From contig NZ_JAMTDV010000008.1 in NCBI RefSeq assembly GCF_023806565.1, forward strand, positions 1 to 50,145: a stretch of 50,145 nucleotides of DNA, given 5' to 3'. Position numbers and translations under genes: made by a program. The notes under the pieces were generated by a model. The model saw nothing but the letters and a program-made list of their open reading frames with translations, was not told the origin of the DNA and did no database searches. Of the stretch, positions 1 to 8,410 are shown in pieces. The DNA is from Accumulibacter sp. (GTDB lineage: Bacteria > Pseudomonadota > Gammaproteobacteria > Burkholderiales > Rhodocyclaceae). Position 1 is the stretch's first letter. Each line of letters starts with the position of its first letter.

Positions 1-70
1 GTTCCCCTTTTCGGCCTTCGCCTGTCGCTCGATCTGAAGAAAGACCATCGCCGGCTCCCCTCCCCGATTC

Positions 71-164
71 GACGTCATCGAGCCAGGGAAGCTCGGTGCC
101 GAGGACATCCTTGTACAGGAAGAGCAGCGCACTTCGCCTGATTCCGCGTCGAATTGATCGAAAA
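71..164 (-). pseudogene. Integron/XerC-type tyrosine recombinase fragment
   Basis: Reading the minus strand from about 164 gives STRNQAKC and, after a one-base frameshift near 131, ALLFLYKDVLGTELPWLDDV (130 to 71). This is the helix at the end of the N-terminal SAM-like core-binding domain of integron-type and related site-specific integrases (family pattern NQA-x-ALLFLY-x-VL...LPWLD). Homology stops on both sides: leftward the frame becomes unrelated sequence, and rightward the broken transposase begins. No catalytic residues remain, so this is a dead fragment. It implies that an integrase gene once stood here and was broken up by later insertion or deletion. The assignment rests on recognising a short conserved block by eye. 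Confidence 0.55.
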
Positions 165-221
165 GTGCTCGTCAAAGCGGTGGATAGTGCCTTGCGGGAC
201 GACGAAGAAGGGGCGGCGGAA

Positions 222-1607
222 ATGCGCGAGGCCCCCCTGGTGGGCGGTTTCACGTTCGCTGGGACGAAGGGGGAATTGCGACTGCGCTGGGACAGTTGGC
301 GATTCTTGCCAAGTTTCTCGAAGTCTCGGGATTATTCGCGCGCTGGCGGGACGGGTGTCCGATGGCATACAGCAGCCCGAACGCACCGGAAGTGGTTGAT
401 GTTCTGGGCACGTGGCTGCTGTCGATCCTGGATGGACAGTGGCGTTATGCGCACGTGGCCGGGCTGCGCGGAGACGTCGTGGCGCCAGGGATTCTCGGCA
501 TGAACAAGATCATCAGCGAGGAAAGCCTGCGCCGCGCCCTGGCGCATCCCGCCCCGAACCAAGCCAAGAGCTGTAGCGACCAGGAACGCGCTGCGCGCAC
601 GGCCCAACTGGCCAGGAGTACGGCCTGGATGGACACAGCCCTGTCCGAGAGTAGTCGCGAAGCCCTGCGTACGCCCTGGATTCTCGACACGGACAGCAGC
701 GTCAAGGTGCTCTACGGCCATCAGGCGGGCGCCGAGATCGGATACAACCGAGCAAGCCGGGACGACCCAGCCATACCCTGCACACGTACTGGATTGGCAA
801 CCTGCGCCTGGTGCTCGATGTAGAGGTGCAAGGCGGCAAAGCCCATGCGGCCAAACATAGCCTGCCCCGTTTGCGTCTGCTACTCGAACGGCTCGCTCCC
901 GAGGAACGTCCCGTCCTGGTGCGCGGCGACAATGCCTTTGGCAATGAGGGTGTGATGGCCGAGATGGAAGAGATGGGGCAACGCTACCTGTTCAAGCTCA
1001 GGCAAACGGCCGGGGTCAAGCGTTTGATCGAGCGGCTCTGGAGGCGCGCGGACTGGCAGGGTGTGGGCCAGGGCTTTGACGCCGTGGACGGCGAACTCCA
1101 GTTGGCGGGTTGGAGTCACGCGCGGCGTGTCGTGGTGCTGCGGCGGCGAGTCAAGGGAAGCCTGGTCGCCGAAACCCGCAGCATCAGTGGGGTTGGGGCG
1201 GCTACACCACGCACGACCTGGAGCGCTGCAACCTCTCGGCACGGGCGGTGGCATTGATCTACAACTGGTGGAGTTGGTATGTCCGTTTGGCACACCCGAA
1301 GACCCGCTTGGAGGCGATCACCAGCCGCCCGATGTTGCTCTCCGGTGTCGCCCGCCTGACTCAGCACGCCGGCCAGTCCCGCCTGCTGCTCACCCTTTCC
1401 CATGCGGCAGGAGATCAGATCAAGTCGATGATCACCAATATCCGCAAGGGTCTTGACCATGTTCGGGCAACTGCGCCTCCGTTGACCAAATCCGGACGCT
1501 GGCTAGCCCTTGTTCGGTATATCGTCACCAAAATCCTTCCCGCCAGACCGAAAACGCGCTACCCAATCGCCTTGGACCCTCCCTCTCTGGCTGCCGAAAT
1601 GGGCTAA
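222..1607 (+). pseudogene. IS transposase (DDE, IS1380/IS4-like), frameshifted and internally deleted
   Basis: Homology to one DDE transposase runs through three frames. The N-terminus (from ATG 222, GGFTFAGTKGEL) is in one frame. A second frame from about 287 gives GQLAILAKFLEVSGLF and PWILDTDSSVKVLYGHQAGA. After a shift near 752 a third frame gives RPSHTLHTYWIGNLRLVLDVE and LVRGDNAFGNEGV. Near 1165-1185 the reading jumps back to NPQHQWGWGGYTTHDLERC and the C-terminus, which ends at the TAA at 1605-1607. The jump skips the roughly 55-residue stretch that in intact relatives holds YRDRADSEN-x-FDELKN, including the third acidic catalytic residue. The first two acidic motifs (DTDSSVK, RGDNAFGN) remain. 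It cannot make active protein. I did not find convincing terminal inverted repeats; the right boundary is set by the cut ParE gene near 1610-1625. Confidence 0.8.
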
Positions 1608-1623
1608 CGGAGGAATCAAGGAT

Positions 1624-1797
1624 GAACGGTCCGCCCATGCCAGGAAAGCGTTCGAGATTCGGAACGACCGTTTCCAGCAGTTTATCGAGCAGGGCGTCGT
1701 AGGCTTGCGGTGCTTCTGCATCGGTCACGAAGCGCTCGATTTCTTCGAGATTCCTCTCGAAGTTGGCGGTGAATTTGATGACCGGCTTTTTCGCCAT
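1624..1797 (-). pseudogene. ParE/RelE-like toxin, C-terminally truncated
   Basis: The first 58 residues match the start of a type II ParE/RelE-superfamily toxin: MAKKPVIKFTANFERNLEEI, then a helix ending VVPNLERFPGMGGPF. Family members continue for another 40 or so residues after this RFPxMGRPF-like motif. Here the frame instead runs into sequence from the transposon side (ILDSSVSPFRQPE...) and stops at 1525. The missing part contains the C-terminal beta-sheet and the residues that bind or act on the target, so the toxin should be inactive. The gene lies 17 bp downstream of its antitoxin in the usual antitoxin-toxin order. Truncation most likely came with insertion of the neighbouring IS. Confidence 0.7.
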
Positions 1798-1814
1798 ACC
1801 CAGGACCCGAACCG

Positions 1815-2105
1815 TCAGGCTCTGCGGCGACGTTTGAGGGCAGTGATCGCGCTCCGAGCTTCCTTGACCCGACCGGCAGCCACGTCATCCAGGCCCTTGC
1901 CAGTCTCGTCGATCAGCAGCAGGTGGATACGTTCGCGTTCCAGCTGGTGGTAGTAATCCAGCCGCTGCGCGTCGATCAGGGCGATGTAGCGCTCGCCATT
2001 CTTGGTGATGATCTTCTCGGCACCGCCCTTGACCTCTTCAGCCAGTTCCGAGAAGTGGGCGCGGGCGTATGAAAGGGGGACAACGTCGCTCGCAGCAATT
2101 CCCAT
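1815..2105 (-). CDS. Phd/YefM-type antitoxin
   Basis: A 96-residue protein with the N-terminal pattern of Phd/YefM antitoxins: VPLSYARAHFSELAEEVKGG, then EKIITKNGERYIALIDAQRL, a DNA-binding and dimerisation fold, followed by a charged C-terminal tail that would neutralise the toxin. The ATG at 2105 is preceded by AGGAGG at good spacing. A near-perfect inverted repeat (2128-2149) just upstream is a likely autoregulatory operator, as is usual for this family. Its partner toxin downstream is truncated, so this is now an orphan antitoxin. It may persist by chance or through cross-neutralisation; the sequence cannot tell which. Confidence 0.8.
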   Translation of the reverse strand: MGIAASDVVPLSYARAHFSELAEEVKGGAEKIITKNGERYIALIDAQRLDYYHQLERERIHLLLIDETGKGLDDVAAGRVKEARSAITALKRRRRA

Positions 2106-2127
2106 GGCTGCCTCCTATCCGGCGCAA

Positions 2128-2149
2128 GATGTGCATTATCTTGTACATC
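2128..2149 (-). promoter_or_regulatory. Inverted repeat, candidate antitoxin operator
   Basis: GATGTGCA (2128-2135) and TGTACATC (2142-2149) form an inverted repeat with 7 of 8 positions paired around a 6-nt centre. It lies 23 bp upstream of the antitoxin start codon. Position and symmetry fit autorepression by the Phd/YefM protein; this is inference from family behaviour. Confidence 0.45.
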
Positions 2150-2282
2150 ACACGCCCGGACAGTCGGAGACGAAAGTAGAATCTGCGCGGCTCGTCGGCG
2201 TGGTGCACTGGGTATTGGATTTTCGCGCGAATGGATCGCGTTTCCCTCGCGCCAATCGCCGGCACCAACCATTCGAGTAAGC

Positions 2283-2308
2283 ACGGCGCGGCAAGCAAAC
2301 CGCGCCGT
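2283..2308. repeat. Perfect hairpin between the TA remnant and the channel gene
   Basis: ACGGCGCGG (2283-2291) and CCGCGCCGT (2300-2308) make a 9-bp perfect stem with an 8-nt loop. There is no T-run on either side, so it is not a typical intrinsic terminator. It sits about 45 bp past the stop of the minus-strand efflux operon and may still help end its transcript. The rest of 2150-2351 shows no gene that I can support. Confidence 0.4.
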
Positions 2309-2351
2309 CAGCAGAGCATTGGGCGAAGGTCAGATCACGAGCTCACGACGA

Positions 2352-2813
2352 TCAACCCACGTCATCGGCTGCCTGCCCCTGCCGTTTGCCCGCTTGCATC
2401 TGCCTGCGCGTCAGGTGCTGCAGGATCGTCACCAGCGCCGCGCCGCTCATGCCGAGCATGACAACACCGTTGAGCGCTTCGAGCGGACCGAGGAGTTTCC
2501 GCTGCTTGGTCATCACTACGTCGCCGTAGCCCAGGGACGTGAAATTGACCGCCGAATGGTAGACCGCCTCGTAGAATTCCTCGAACTCGCCGAGCGACGA
2601 GAACAGCGCTCCCCACAGCATGATTTGGAGAAAATTGCCGAGCATCATGATCACCATCGCGATCAGCAGCGCCCGGATGCCGAGCAGCAATCCGGCGTCG
2701 GGTGCGCGCGCGCACCGCACCGCGTAACGTACACCGCAATAGGTGAATGTGACCTGCAGGATCAGGCACAGCATCATGGTCGGAATACCGATCGCAAAAT
2801 TCGCGAAGATCAT
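2352..2813 (-). CDS. Small two-TM potassium-type ion channel
   Basis: A 153-residue membrane protein with one pore module. An N-terminal hydrophobic helix (about 1-22) is followed by a second and third hydrophobic stretch (about 43-75), a pore helix with the selectivity filter TSLGYGD (about residue 93), and a final membrane helix (LEALNGVVMLGMSGAALVTIL). The filter and topology match the Ion_trans_2 / two-pore potassium channel superfamily. No cytosolic RCK or nucleotide-binding domain is present; the tail is short and charged. It is the last gene of a five-gene minus-strand operon with efflux genes, 14 bp after the DUF2955 gene. Ion selectivity for K+ is inferred from the GYGD filter. Confidence 0.8.
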   Translation of the reverse strand: MIFANFAIGIPTMMLCLILQVTFTYCGVRYAVRCARAPDAGLLLGIRALLIAMVIMMLGNFLQIMLWGALFSSLGEFEEFYEAVYHSAVNFTSLGYGDVVMTKQRKLLGPLEALNGVVMLGMSGAALVTILQHLTRRQMQAGKRQGQAADDVG

Positions 2814-2827
2814 GCATTACTCCTTCG

Positions 2828-3856
2828 TCAGCCACGGGGGAGGAGCTGGACACCGGTGCGCGCGGCGCGCCAGCGTTCAAGGGCCCAGACGATAGCCCAG
2901 GCGTAAGCGGCGACCGCGACGTACAGGCCGACGCGGACGGCGGAGGCGGCCAGCACGCCCTGTCCGTTGGCGCTGTCCTCGATTGCCGGCCCGAGCAGGA
3001 TCAGCATCGTGATCAGCGCGCTGTTCCAGAACGACGGCGAGAAGCGCGTGGCCCGGACCCCGTACAAGCGCACGCCCGCCCAGAAGGCCGCTGCCATCAG
3101 CCAGCAGAGCAGCATCCACAGGCTGGGCCAGAGCGACAGGCCAAACCAGACGACAAGCGCCATGGCCGCTCCCATCAGCGTCGATCCCACCAGTTCCCGG
3201 CCAGCCGAGCGGGTATCGGTGGTGCACGCCTGCTGCCCCAGCGTGACCGTTTTCATGATCGCCGCCAGATAAAAGGAGGGATTGGTCAGCGCCAGAACGA
3301 ACACCGGCATCACCACCAGCATGCCACGCAGGGCGATCCAGTTTGCCGCCGCGCGACTCACGCCGGGCGGCTTCGCCGCCTTCCTCGCCGGCTGCGCAGC
3401 ATCCGGGAAGAATGCGTGCGAAATGCTGCTGGCCAGCCCTCCGACCGCAATCCCGGCAGCCAGGGCGACGCTGATGATGGTGACCAGCCCCTGTTCGGCC
3501 ACCCCGGCCACCGGAACCAGCGTAAAGGACACGACCAGGATCACCGTCACCGGACTGCCGCTGCGCAGGCCGAAGAAGAACAGGCCATGGAGCACCACGC
3601 CGGTCAGCAGGACGCCGCTCAGCGGATAGTTTTCGAGTAGCGGGACCATCAGGACTCCGGCAACCAGCAGCAGAGCGAGCAGTGCGGCGACCACCGCCGC
3701 CTTGAGCAGCGGCAGTGGCGGCTCAGGCTTGCACAACACCAGGACGGCCAGCAGGCAGACGACGTAGGGCAACGGCAGCGCCAGCCCGTAGGCAATCAGA
3801 ACGGCGACGCCGAGCCCGATCGCCAGCCGCAGTACCGCCTTGTCCGCCGGCTCCAT
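2828..3856 (-). CDS. DUF2955-family inner-membrane protein (FUSC-like efflux component)
   Basis: 342 residues with roughly eight to ten hydrophobic helices in two blocks, separated by a basic stretch (about 155-170, AQPARKAAKPPG). The arrangement resembles the DUF2955/FUSC membrane proteins found next to HlyD adaptors, such as the aromatic-acid exporter type. It starts 4 bp after the HlyD gene stops and is followed by the ion-channel gene, so all three are almost certainly co-transcribed. With the HlyD and outer-membrane partners it probably forms a tripartite exporter. The substrate cannot be read from the sequence. The family call rests on topology plus context. Confidence 0.65.
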   Translation of the reverse strand: MEPADKAVLRLAIGLGVAVLIAYGLALPLPYVVCLLAVLVLCKPEPPLPLLKAAVVAALLALLLVAGVLMVPLLENYPLSGVLLTGVVLHGLFFFGLRSGSPVTVILVVSFTLVPVAGVAEQGLVTIISVALAAGIAVGGLASSISHAFFPDAAQPARKAAKPPGVSRAAANWIALRGMLVVMPVFVLALTNPSFYLAAIMKTVTLGQQACTTDTRSAGRELVGSTLMGAAMALVVWFGLSLWPSLWMLLCWLMAAAFWAGVRLYGVRATRFSPSFWNSALITMLILLGPAIEDSANGQGVLAASAVRVGLYVAVAAYAWAIVWALERWRAARTGVQLLPRG

Positions 3857-3860
3857 CGCC

Positions 3861-5006
3861 TCAATACAGAAACGAGAGCAGGCTCATCAGACGCATGTAG
3901 CCCGCCCCGAGCAGGTTCATCAGGAAATTGTCACCGGTGAACACCATCACCTCGGCCTGCCCGCCAACCCGCGCATAGCGCAGGCGCGACCGCTCGGCCG
4001 GGTCGAACTCGACGGCCACCGGGAAGCGTTGGGCCTGTCGCAGCCAGTCGCGGCTGTTCTGTATCGTCGGCAGGCTGCCGGCCTTTGCCGGTTGCCCGGA
4101 ACTGACGCCGCTGCCGACACTGCGCACGTGGCCCTGCAGCACTTCGCCCGGCAACACGTCCAGGACGATCGCCACCCGGTTGCCGGGTTCGATATTGCCG
4201 AGATTGTTTTCGGTCATGTCGGCACTGATCCACAGGTCGTGAATCGCGATCAGGGTCATTGCCGGCGCGCCGGCCTGGGCAAAGTGCCCGACGTCTGTAC
4301 GCAGGTCGGTGACCAAACCACGCGCCGGCGCGACGACGCGGGTGCGCGACAGGTCGAGTTCGGCTTTCTCGACCGCCGCGCGGGCGCTTTGCAACTGGGC
4401 GTTGTCGTCACCGCTCGCGCCGGCGGCCTCCTGCGCCCGCCGCAACTCGGCCTCGGCTGCCTTCTCCCGGCTGCGTGCCTCGATCCGGGTCGCCTGCGCA
4501 ATCTCCAGGCGGCGCACCGAAATGGCCCCCGGGTCTTCCGCGTACAGCCGCTCGTGCCGCACCGCATCCTGGTCGGCCTTCACGCGATTGGCCTCTGCCG
4601 CCAGCAGCGACGCCCGCGCCGACTCGACGGCCGCTGCCGAGGCATTCACCGAACGGCGTACCGACTCGTAGTCCGAACGGCTGCGCTGCAGCGCGATCCG
4701 GTACTGACTGGGATCGATGTCGAACAGGGCAAGTCCCCGCTCGACGTCGTCGTTGTCCCTGACGTGCACCGCGATCACCTTGCCCGCAACCTCGGCGGCC
4801 ACCGGCACGACGAATGCCTGGACTCTCGCTTGCGATGTGAATGGGGTCAGCCGACCGGCGGCGAAATACCAGAGCAGACTGATGACGATCAGTGCCAGCA
4901 CGACGCTCGCACCGATGCGGCTTCCCCTACCTGCCGGCGGCGACGCGGGCTGTTCCGGCGCCACGCCGACAACGGCCGGCTCCTGCTCTGCTGCTTCCTG
5001 GTTCAT
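3861..5006 (-). CDS. HlyD/EmrA-type periplasmic adaptor of an efflux system
   Basis: 381 residues. A Pro/Ala-rich cytosolic N-terminus is followed by one membrane anchor (about 30-49, IGASVVLALIVISLLWYFAAG), then a biotinyl-lipoyl half-motif (VPVAAEVAGKVIAVHVRDND), a long Ala/Glu/Arg-rich coiled coil (about 100-215), the second lipoyl half (TRVVAPARGLVTDLRTDVGH), and a beta-barrel segment. This is the standard order for membrane-fusion proteins. Its ATG overlaps the stop of the outer-membrane factor gene (ATGA at 5003-5006), indicating translational coupling. It would bridge the inner-membrane DUF2955 protein and the outer-membrane channel. Confidence 0.9.
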   Translation of the reverse strand: MNQEAAEQEPAVVGVAPEQPASPPAGRGSRIGASVVLALIVISLLWYFAAGRLTPFTSQARVQAFVVPVAAEVAGKVIAVHVRDNDDVERGLALFDIDPSQYRIALQRSRSDYESVRRSVNASAAAVESARASLLAAEANRVKADQDAVRHERLYAEDPGAISVRRLEIAQATRIEARSREKAAEAELRRAQEAAGASGDDNAQLQSARAAVEKAELDLSRTRVVAPARGLVTDLRTDVGHFAQAGAPAMTLIAIHDLWISADMTENNLGNIEPGNRVAIVLDVLPGEVLQGHVRSVGSGVSSGQPAKAGSLPTIQNSRDWLRQAQRFPVAVEFDPAERSRLRYARVGGQAEVMVFTGDNFLMNLLGAGYMRLMSLLSFLY

Positions 5007-6586
5007 TGTTCCTTCGTCCCCGAATCGATCAGTTGCGGGCCGGCATCCGGTGGCGGCAGCGGGATCTCCAGCATCTGCTTCCAGTCGCTGCTTTCGCCCA
5101 TGCTTTCGCGCGTCGCGTCGTCGAGCAGCGGGCGGGCGCGCGCCTGCTGCCAGCCGCCCCCCATCGCCTTGTAGAGGGCGATCAGACTCTGCGCCACATC
5201 CCCCAGATTGCTCACCCAGCGCTCCTGCTGGTTGAACAGCGTGCGCTGCGAGTCGAGCACCCGCTCGAAACTGGCCAATCCCTCGCGGTACTGGACGTTG
5301 GCGATCTCCAGCGAGCGCCGCGCCGCATCGACGGCGCCCTGCAGGATTCCGGTCTGCTCACGACTCTTGGCAAAACCGACGGCGGCATCGTCGACCTCGC
5401 GCGCCGCCTGCAGGACGACCGCCTGATACTGCTCGAAGAGCTGCTGGAAGCGTGCGTCCTGTACCAGCACCTCGCCGGTCAGCCGGCCATGGTCGAAAAC
5501 GTTCCAGACGAGGCTGGGGCCAATCCCCCAGGCGAACGTCCGGGGTGCCCCCGAAAGCGAGGAGGCGGACAGGCCGAGCGAGCCAAGCAAGGCGATCGAC
5601 GGGTACAGATCGGCCTGACTCGCGCCGATCAGCGCCGATTGTGCCGCCAGCTGCATTTCCGCGGCGCGCACGTCGGGGCGGCGACGCAGCAGGTCGGCAG
5701 GCAGGTCCACGATCACCGCGAGTTCCGCCTGCGGGATGCGGTCGCTGCCCGCAGCCATTTCCGGCAGCGGTCCCGGAGACCTCGCCAGGAGAATGGCAAG
5801 CGCATTCTGCAGCTGCCGCAAGGTGCCCTCGAGCTGCGGGATCGTCGCCAGCGTGGCGAGGTACTGGGCCTTCGCCTGTTGCACGTCGAGTTCGGCCTCG
5901 TTGCCATACTTGAAAAGTCGCTCGGTGATCTCCAGACTGCGCTTCTGCAGTGCAGCGTTCTCGTGGGCGATCTTCAGCCTCAGTTCGGTGGAGCGAATCG
6001 AAGTGTAGAAGGTCGCGACCTGTGCGGCCATCAGCACCTGCAAATCGTCGTACTGGGCGATGGTGGCGAAATAGTTGGCGTCGGCAGCCTCGATGCTGCG
6101 GCGAAACTTGCCCCAGAAATCGATTTCCCAGCCGACCGAAAAGCCGGCGCCATACGCCGTGAATGCGGTATCGCTGCCGACCGACCTGCGTTCGCCGGTG
6201 CGCAGCACACTGCCGGTCAACTGCTGTTGCTGCGGATAGAGCGTACTGCCGGCAATCATGAGCTGTGCCCGCGCTTCCATGATGCGCATGCCGGCGATGC
6301 GCACGTTGGGATTCAGGCGCTGCGCTTCGGCAATCAGTTGATCGAGCACGCGGTCGTTGAAATTTCGCCACCACTCTTGGCTGTACGCCGGACGGCTCCG
6401 TTCGCTGGCCAGCGAGGTGAGCGAGCCGCCCGACCAGTTCGCCAGCCAGGGAACCTCGGGACGCCTGAAGTCCGGACCGACCGCCGTGCAGGCGCTCAGC
6501 AGCAGCACCGCGAGAACGATCGGCGGCCTCCGGCCCACTCGCCGTGCGGGAGTGGGGCGCGCCGACTCAGTCGGCTTGCCGACCAC
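5003..6586 (-). CDS. Outer-membrane efflux lipoprotein, NodT/TolC family
   Basis: About 527 residues. An arginine-rich n-region is followed by a hydrophobic stretch ending in the lipobox LLLSAC, then TAVGPDFRRPEVP, the typical opening of NodT-type outer-membrane factors. Two OEP repeats follow, with conserved landmarks EIDFWGKFRRSIEAA, DLPADLLRRRPDVRAAE and NVFDHGRLTGE. I chose GTG 6586, which overlaps the upstream permease stop by 20 bp. An alternative GTG at 6538 would put the lipid cysteine at residue 17; neither has a strong ribosome site, so the exact start is open. It supplies the outer-membrane duct of the exporter encoded with HlyD and DUF2955. Confidence 0.9.
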   Translation of the reverse strand: MVGKPTESARPTPARRVGRRPPIVLAVLLLSACTAVGPDFRRPEVPWLANWSGGSLTSLASERSRPAYSQEWWRNFNDRVLDQLIAEAQRLNPNVRIAGMRIMEARAQLMIAGSTLYPQQQQLTGSVLRTGERRSVGSDTAFTAYGAGFSVGWEIDFWGKFRRSIEAADANYFATIAQYDDLQVLMAAQVATFYTSIRSTELRLKIAHENAALQKRSLEITERLFKYGNEAELDVQQAKAQYLATLATIPQLEGTLRQLQNALAILLARSPGPLPEMAAGSDRIPQAELAVIVDLPADLLRRRPDVRAAEMQLAAQSALIGASQADLYPSIALLGSLGLSASSLSGAPRTFAWGIGPSLVWNVFDHGRLTGEVLVQDARFQQLFEQYQAVVLQAAREVDDAAVGFAKSREQTGILQGAVDAARRSLEIANVQYREGLASFERVLDSQRTLFNQQERWVSNLGDVAQSLIALYKAMGGGWQQARARPLLDDATRESMGESSDWKQMLEIPLPPPDAGPQLIDSGTKEQ

Positions 6587-7688
6587 TCTCTGCCAGTATT
6601 GCTTCAGGATTCTCGGCCACCCAGTGCATGAAGATCTGGTAGCCCAGCGCCAGCAGGGTGGCGCCGACGAACATGCCGAGGATGCCGCTGGTCGCCATTC
6701 CGCCGAGCGCACCGAGCAGGACCACCGGCATCGGCGCGTCGACGCCACGACCGAGCAGCAGTGGCTTGAGCACATTGTCGGCGGAACCGCAGACGATCAT
6801 CAGCACGCTGTAGGCAATGGCAGACGTCGTGCTGTAGTCGCCGCCGGTCCACATGTAGCCGATGACCGGCAGGGAGACGATCAGCGCCGGCAGTTGGGCG
6901 ACGCCCAGCACGAGGACGACCAGGGCCAGCACCCCGGCGAACGGAATGCCGGCAACGATGAACACCAGCCCGACGAGCAGCGCCTGAATGCAGGCGACGC
7001 CGAGCACGCCCGCGGCCACCGAGCGAATGGTAGCGGTGGACAGCCTGGTCAGTTCCTCGCCGTGCGCCATGCCCGCGACACGCTCGAAAATCGATTGAAC
7101 CGCCCTGGCCCCCGGCTCGCCGAAGGCCATGATGATGCCGGCAACGACGAAGGAAAGCAGGAACTGCAGCAGTCCGCCGCCCATTGCCGCGACGATGGCA
7201 AGCGCCTTGGTCGCCAGTTCGCCGATCTTCGGCTGCATGCTCTGCACCAGCGCCGGCAAGTCCGCATGCGCCTGCGACCAGAATGCGTGTGCCTTCCTGC
7301 CAACCAGTGGCCAGGTGGCAACGCTGTCGGGAGGGGCGGGAATCTGCAGCGTATCGTTGCGCACATTCTGGATCAGATCGTGGATCGAATCGGCCAGCGA
7401 ACTGCCGAGCAGCGCCGTCGGCACGACGATCACGACGACGCCGACCAGCACCAGCAGGGTGGAAGCAAGCCCCTGCCTGCCAGCGATCCGCCGGGCCAGC
7501 GACTGCTGCAGCGGATACAGCGACACCGCCAGGATCAGCGCCCACAGCATCAGGACCAGGAACGGGGAAAAGATGCGGTAACACAGCAGCACCAGGGCAA
7601 GCACCAGTCCCGCACGGATGAACACGTCCATCAGGCGGCCGGCCAATCGCCTTTCCAGGTCCTGATCCGGTTGGTTTGTCTCACGCAT
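6567..7688 (-). CDS. AI-2E/PerM-family membrane transporter
   Basis: 373 residues with about eight membrane helices: a pair near residues 18-60, one near 70, a soluble loop (about 95-175) and a hydrophobic C-terminal half with AGIPFAGVLALVVLVLG and the conserved DNVLKPLLLGRG segment of the AI-2E transporter (PerM/YdiK/TqsA) family. The ATG at 7688 is set by a strong AAGGAGGAA 8 bp upstream, which rules out the longer frame starting at 7781. It is the first gene of the five-gene minus-strand operon. Family members have been linked to autoinducer export or Na+/H+ exchange; its substrate here is unknown. Its 3' end probably overlaps the efflux lipoprotein gene. Confidence 0.88.
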   Translation of the reverse strand: MRETNQPDQDLERRLAGRLMDVFIRAGLVLALVLLCYRIFSPFLVLMLWALILAVSLYPLQQSLARRIAGRQGLASTLLVLVGVVVIVVPTALLGSSLADSIHDLIQNVRNDTLQIPAPPDSVATWPLVGRKAHAFWSQAHADLPALVQSMQPKIGELATKALAIVAAMGGGLLQFLLSFVVAGIIMAFGEPGARAVQSIFERVAGMAHGEELTRLSTATIRSVAAGVLGVACIQALLVGLVFIVAGIPFAGVLALVVLVLGVAQLPALIVSLPVIGYMWTGGDYSTTSAIAYSVLMIVCGSADNVLKPLLLGRGVDAPMPVVLLGALGGMATSGILGMFVGATLLALGYQIFMHWVAENPEAILAESGRQAD

Positions 7689-7885
7689 GGAACGATTCCT
7701 CCTTTTCGACAAGGCGAGTTCGCGCGCGAGCGGACTTTGCGTCTGGTCGATCACGAATCTGAACCGGCGATGGTAACGCAAAGCTCTTCATCGGGGACAA
7801 TTGCTCGCCGGTTCGCCGGCGGGGAATGCAGCGCGCGGCAGGCCGCAGGAGGTAAAATGCTCGCTCACCTTGCCAGGAGCCCCGC

Positions 7886-8407
7886 ATGAGCGTTTCCCTT
7901 GTCCTGACCGTGATCGGCAACGATCGTCGCGGTCTCGTCGAACAGCTTGCCACCGCGATCAGTCGGCACCAGGGGAACTGGCTGGAGTCGTCGATGGCGA
8001 ACCTCTGCGGGAAGTTCGCCGGCATCGTCTGCGTCAGCGTCCCCGAGGCTGAGCTCGCGGCGCTCACGGAAACCCTTGCGGCTTTGCCCGGTTTGCGCAT
8101 CACTTCCGAAGCCTCCGGTATGCCCGCGTCGCAATCCGTCAATCGGCGGCTGAAACTTTCGCTGGTCGGCCACGACCGCATCGGCATCGTCCGCGAAGTT
8201 TCGCAGATACTCGCCCGACATGCGATCAACGTCGAGGATCTGAGCACCCATACGGCCAGTGCACCGATGTCCGCCGGCATCCTGTTTCATGCCACGGCCG
8301 AGCTGACGGCGTCGCCGACACTCGACGTGAGCGACCTGACCAGGGAACTGGAGGGCCTGTCGGACGACCTGATGGTCGATATCACGCTCGACGAAGCCGC
8401 TCCCTGA
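7886..8407 (+). CDS. GcvR-like double ACT-domain regulator
   Basis: 173 residues made of two ACT domains: the first about 3-80 (SLVLTVIGNDRRGLVEQLAT...), the second about 90-170 (KLSLVGHDRIGIVREVSQIL). This is the architecture of the glycine cleavage transcriptional repressor GcvR, which acts by protein-protein contact and has no DNA-binding domain. AGGAG sits just upstream of the ATG. No GcvA or gcv genes lie nearby, so the regulatory target is unproven. It is divergent from the efflux operon across a 197-bp spacer and converges on cadR with only 3 bp between the stops. Confidence 0.8.
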   Translation: MSVSLVLTVIGNDRRGLVEQLATAISRHQGNWLESSMANLCGKFAGIVCVSVPEAELAALTETLAALPGLRITSEASGMPASQSVNRRLKLSLVGHDRIGIVREVSQILARHAINVEDLSTHTASAPMSAGILFHATAELTASPTLDVSDLTRELEGLSDDLMVDITLDEAAP

Positions 8408-8410
8408 CGA

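Noticed and set aside
1-48. Minus-strand partial ORF of 16 codons (MVFLQIERQAKAEKGN) running off the left edge, with a GGGGAGG upstream
   Set aside because: Too short to identify; it may be the start of a real gene beyond the window but has no recognisable homology.
2106-2351. Possible integron attC site after the antitoxin, given the nearby integrase fragment
   Set aside because: No pair of GTTRRRY/RYYYAAC core sites was found; the only structure is a plain GC hairpin.
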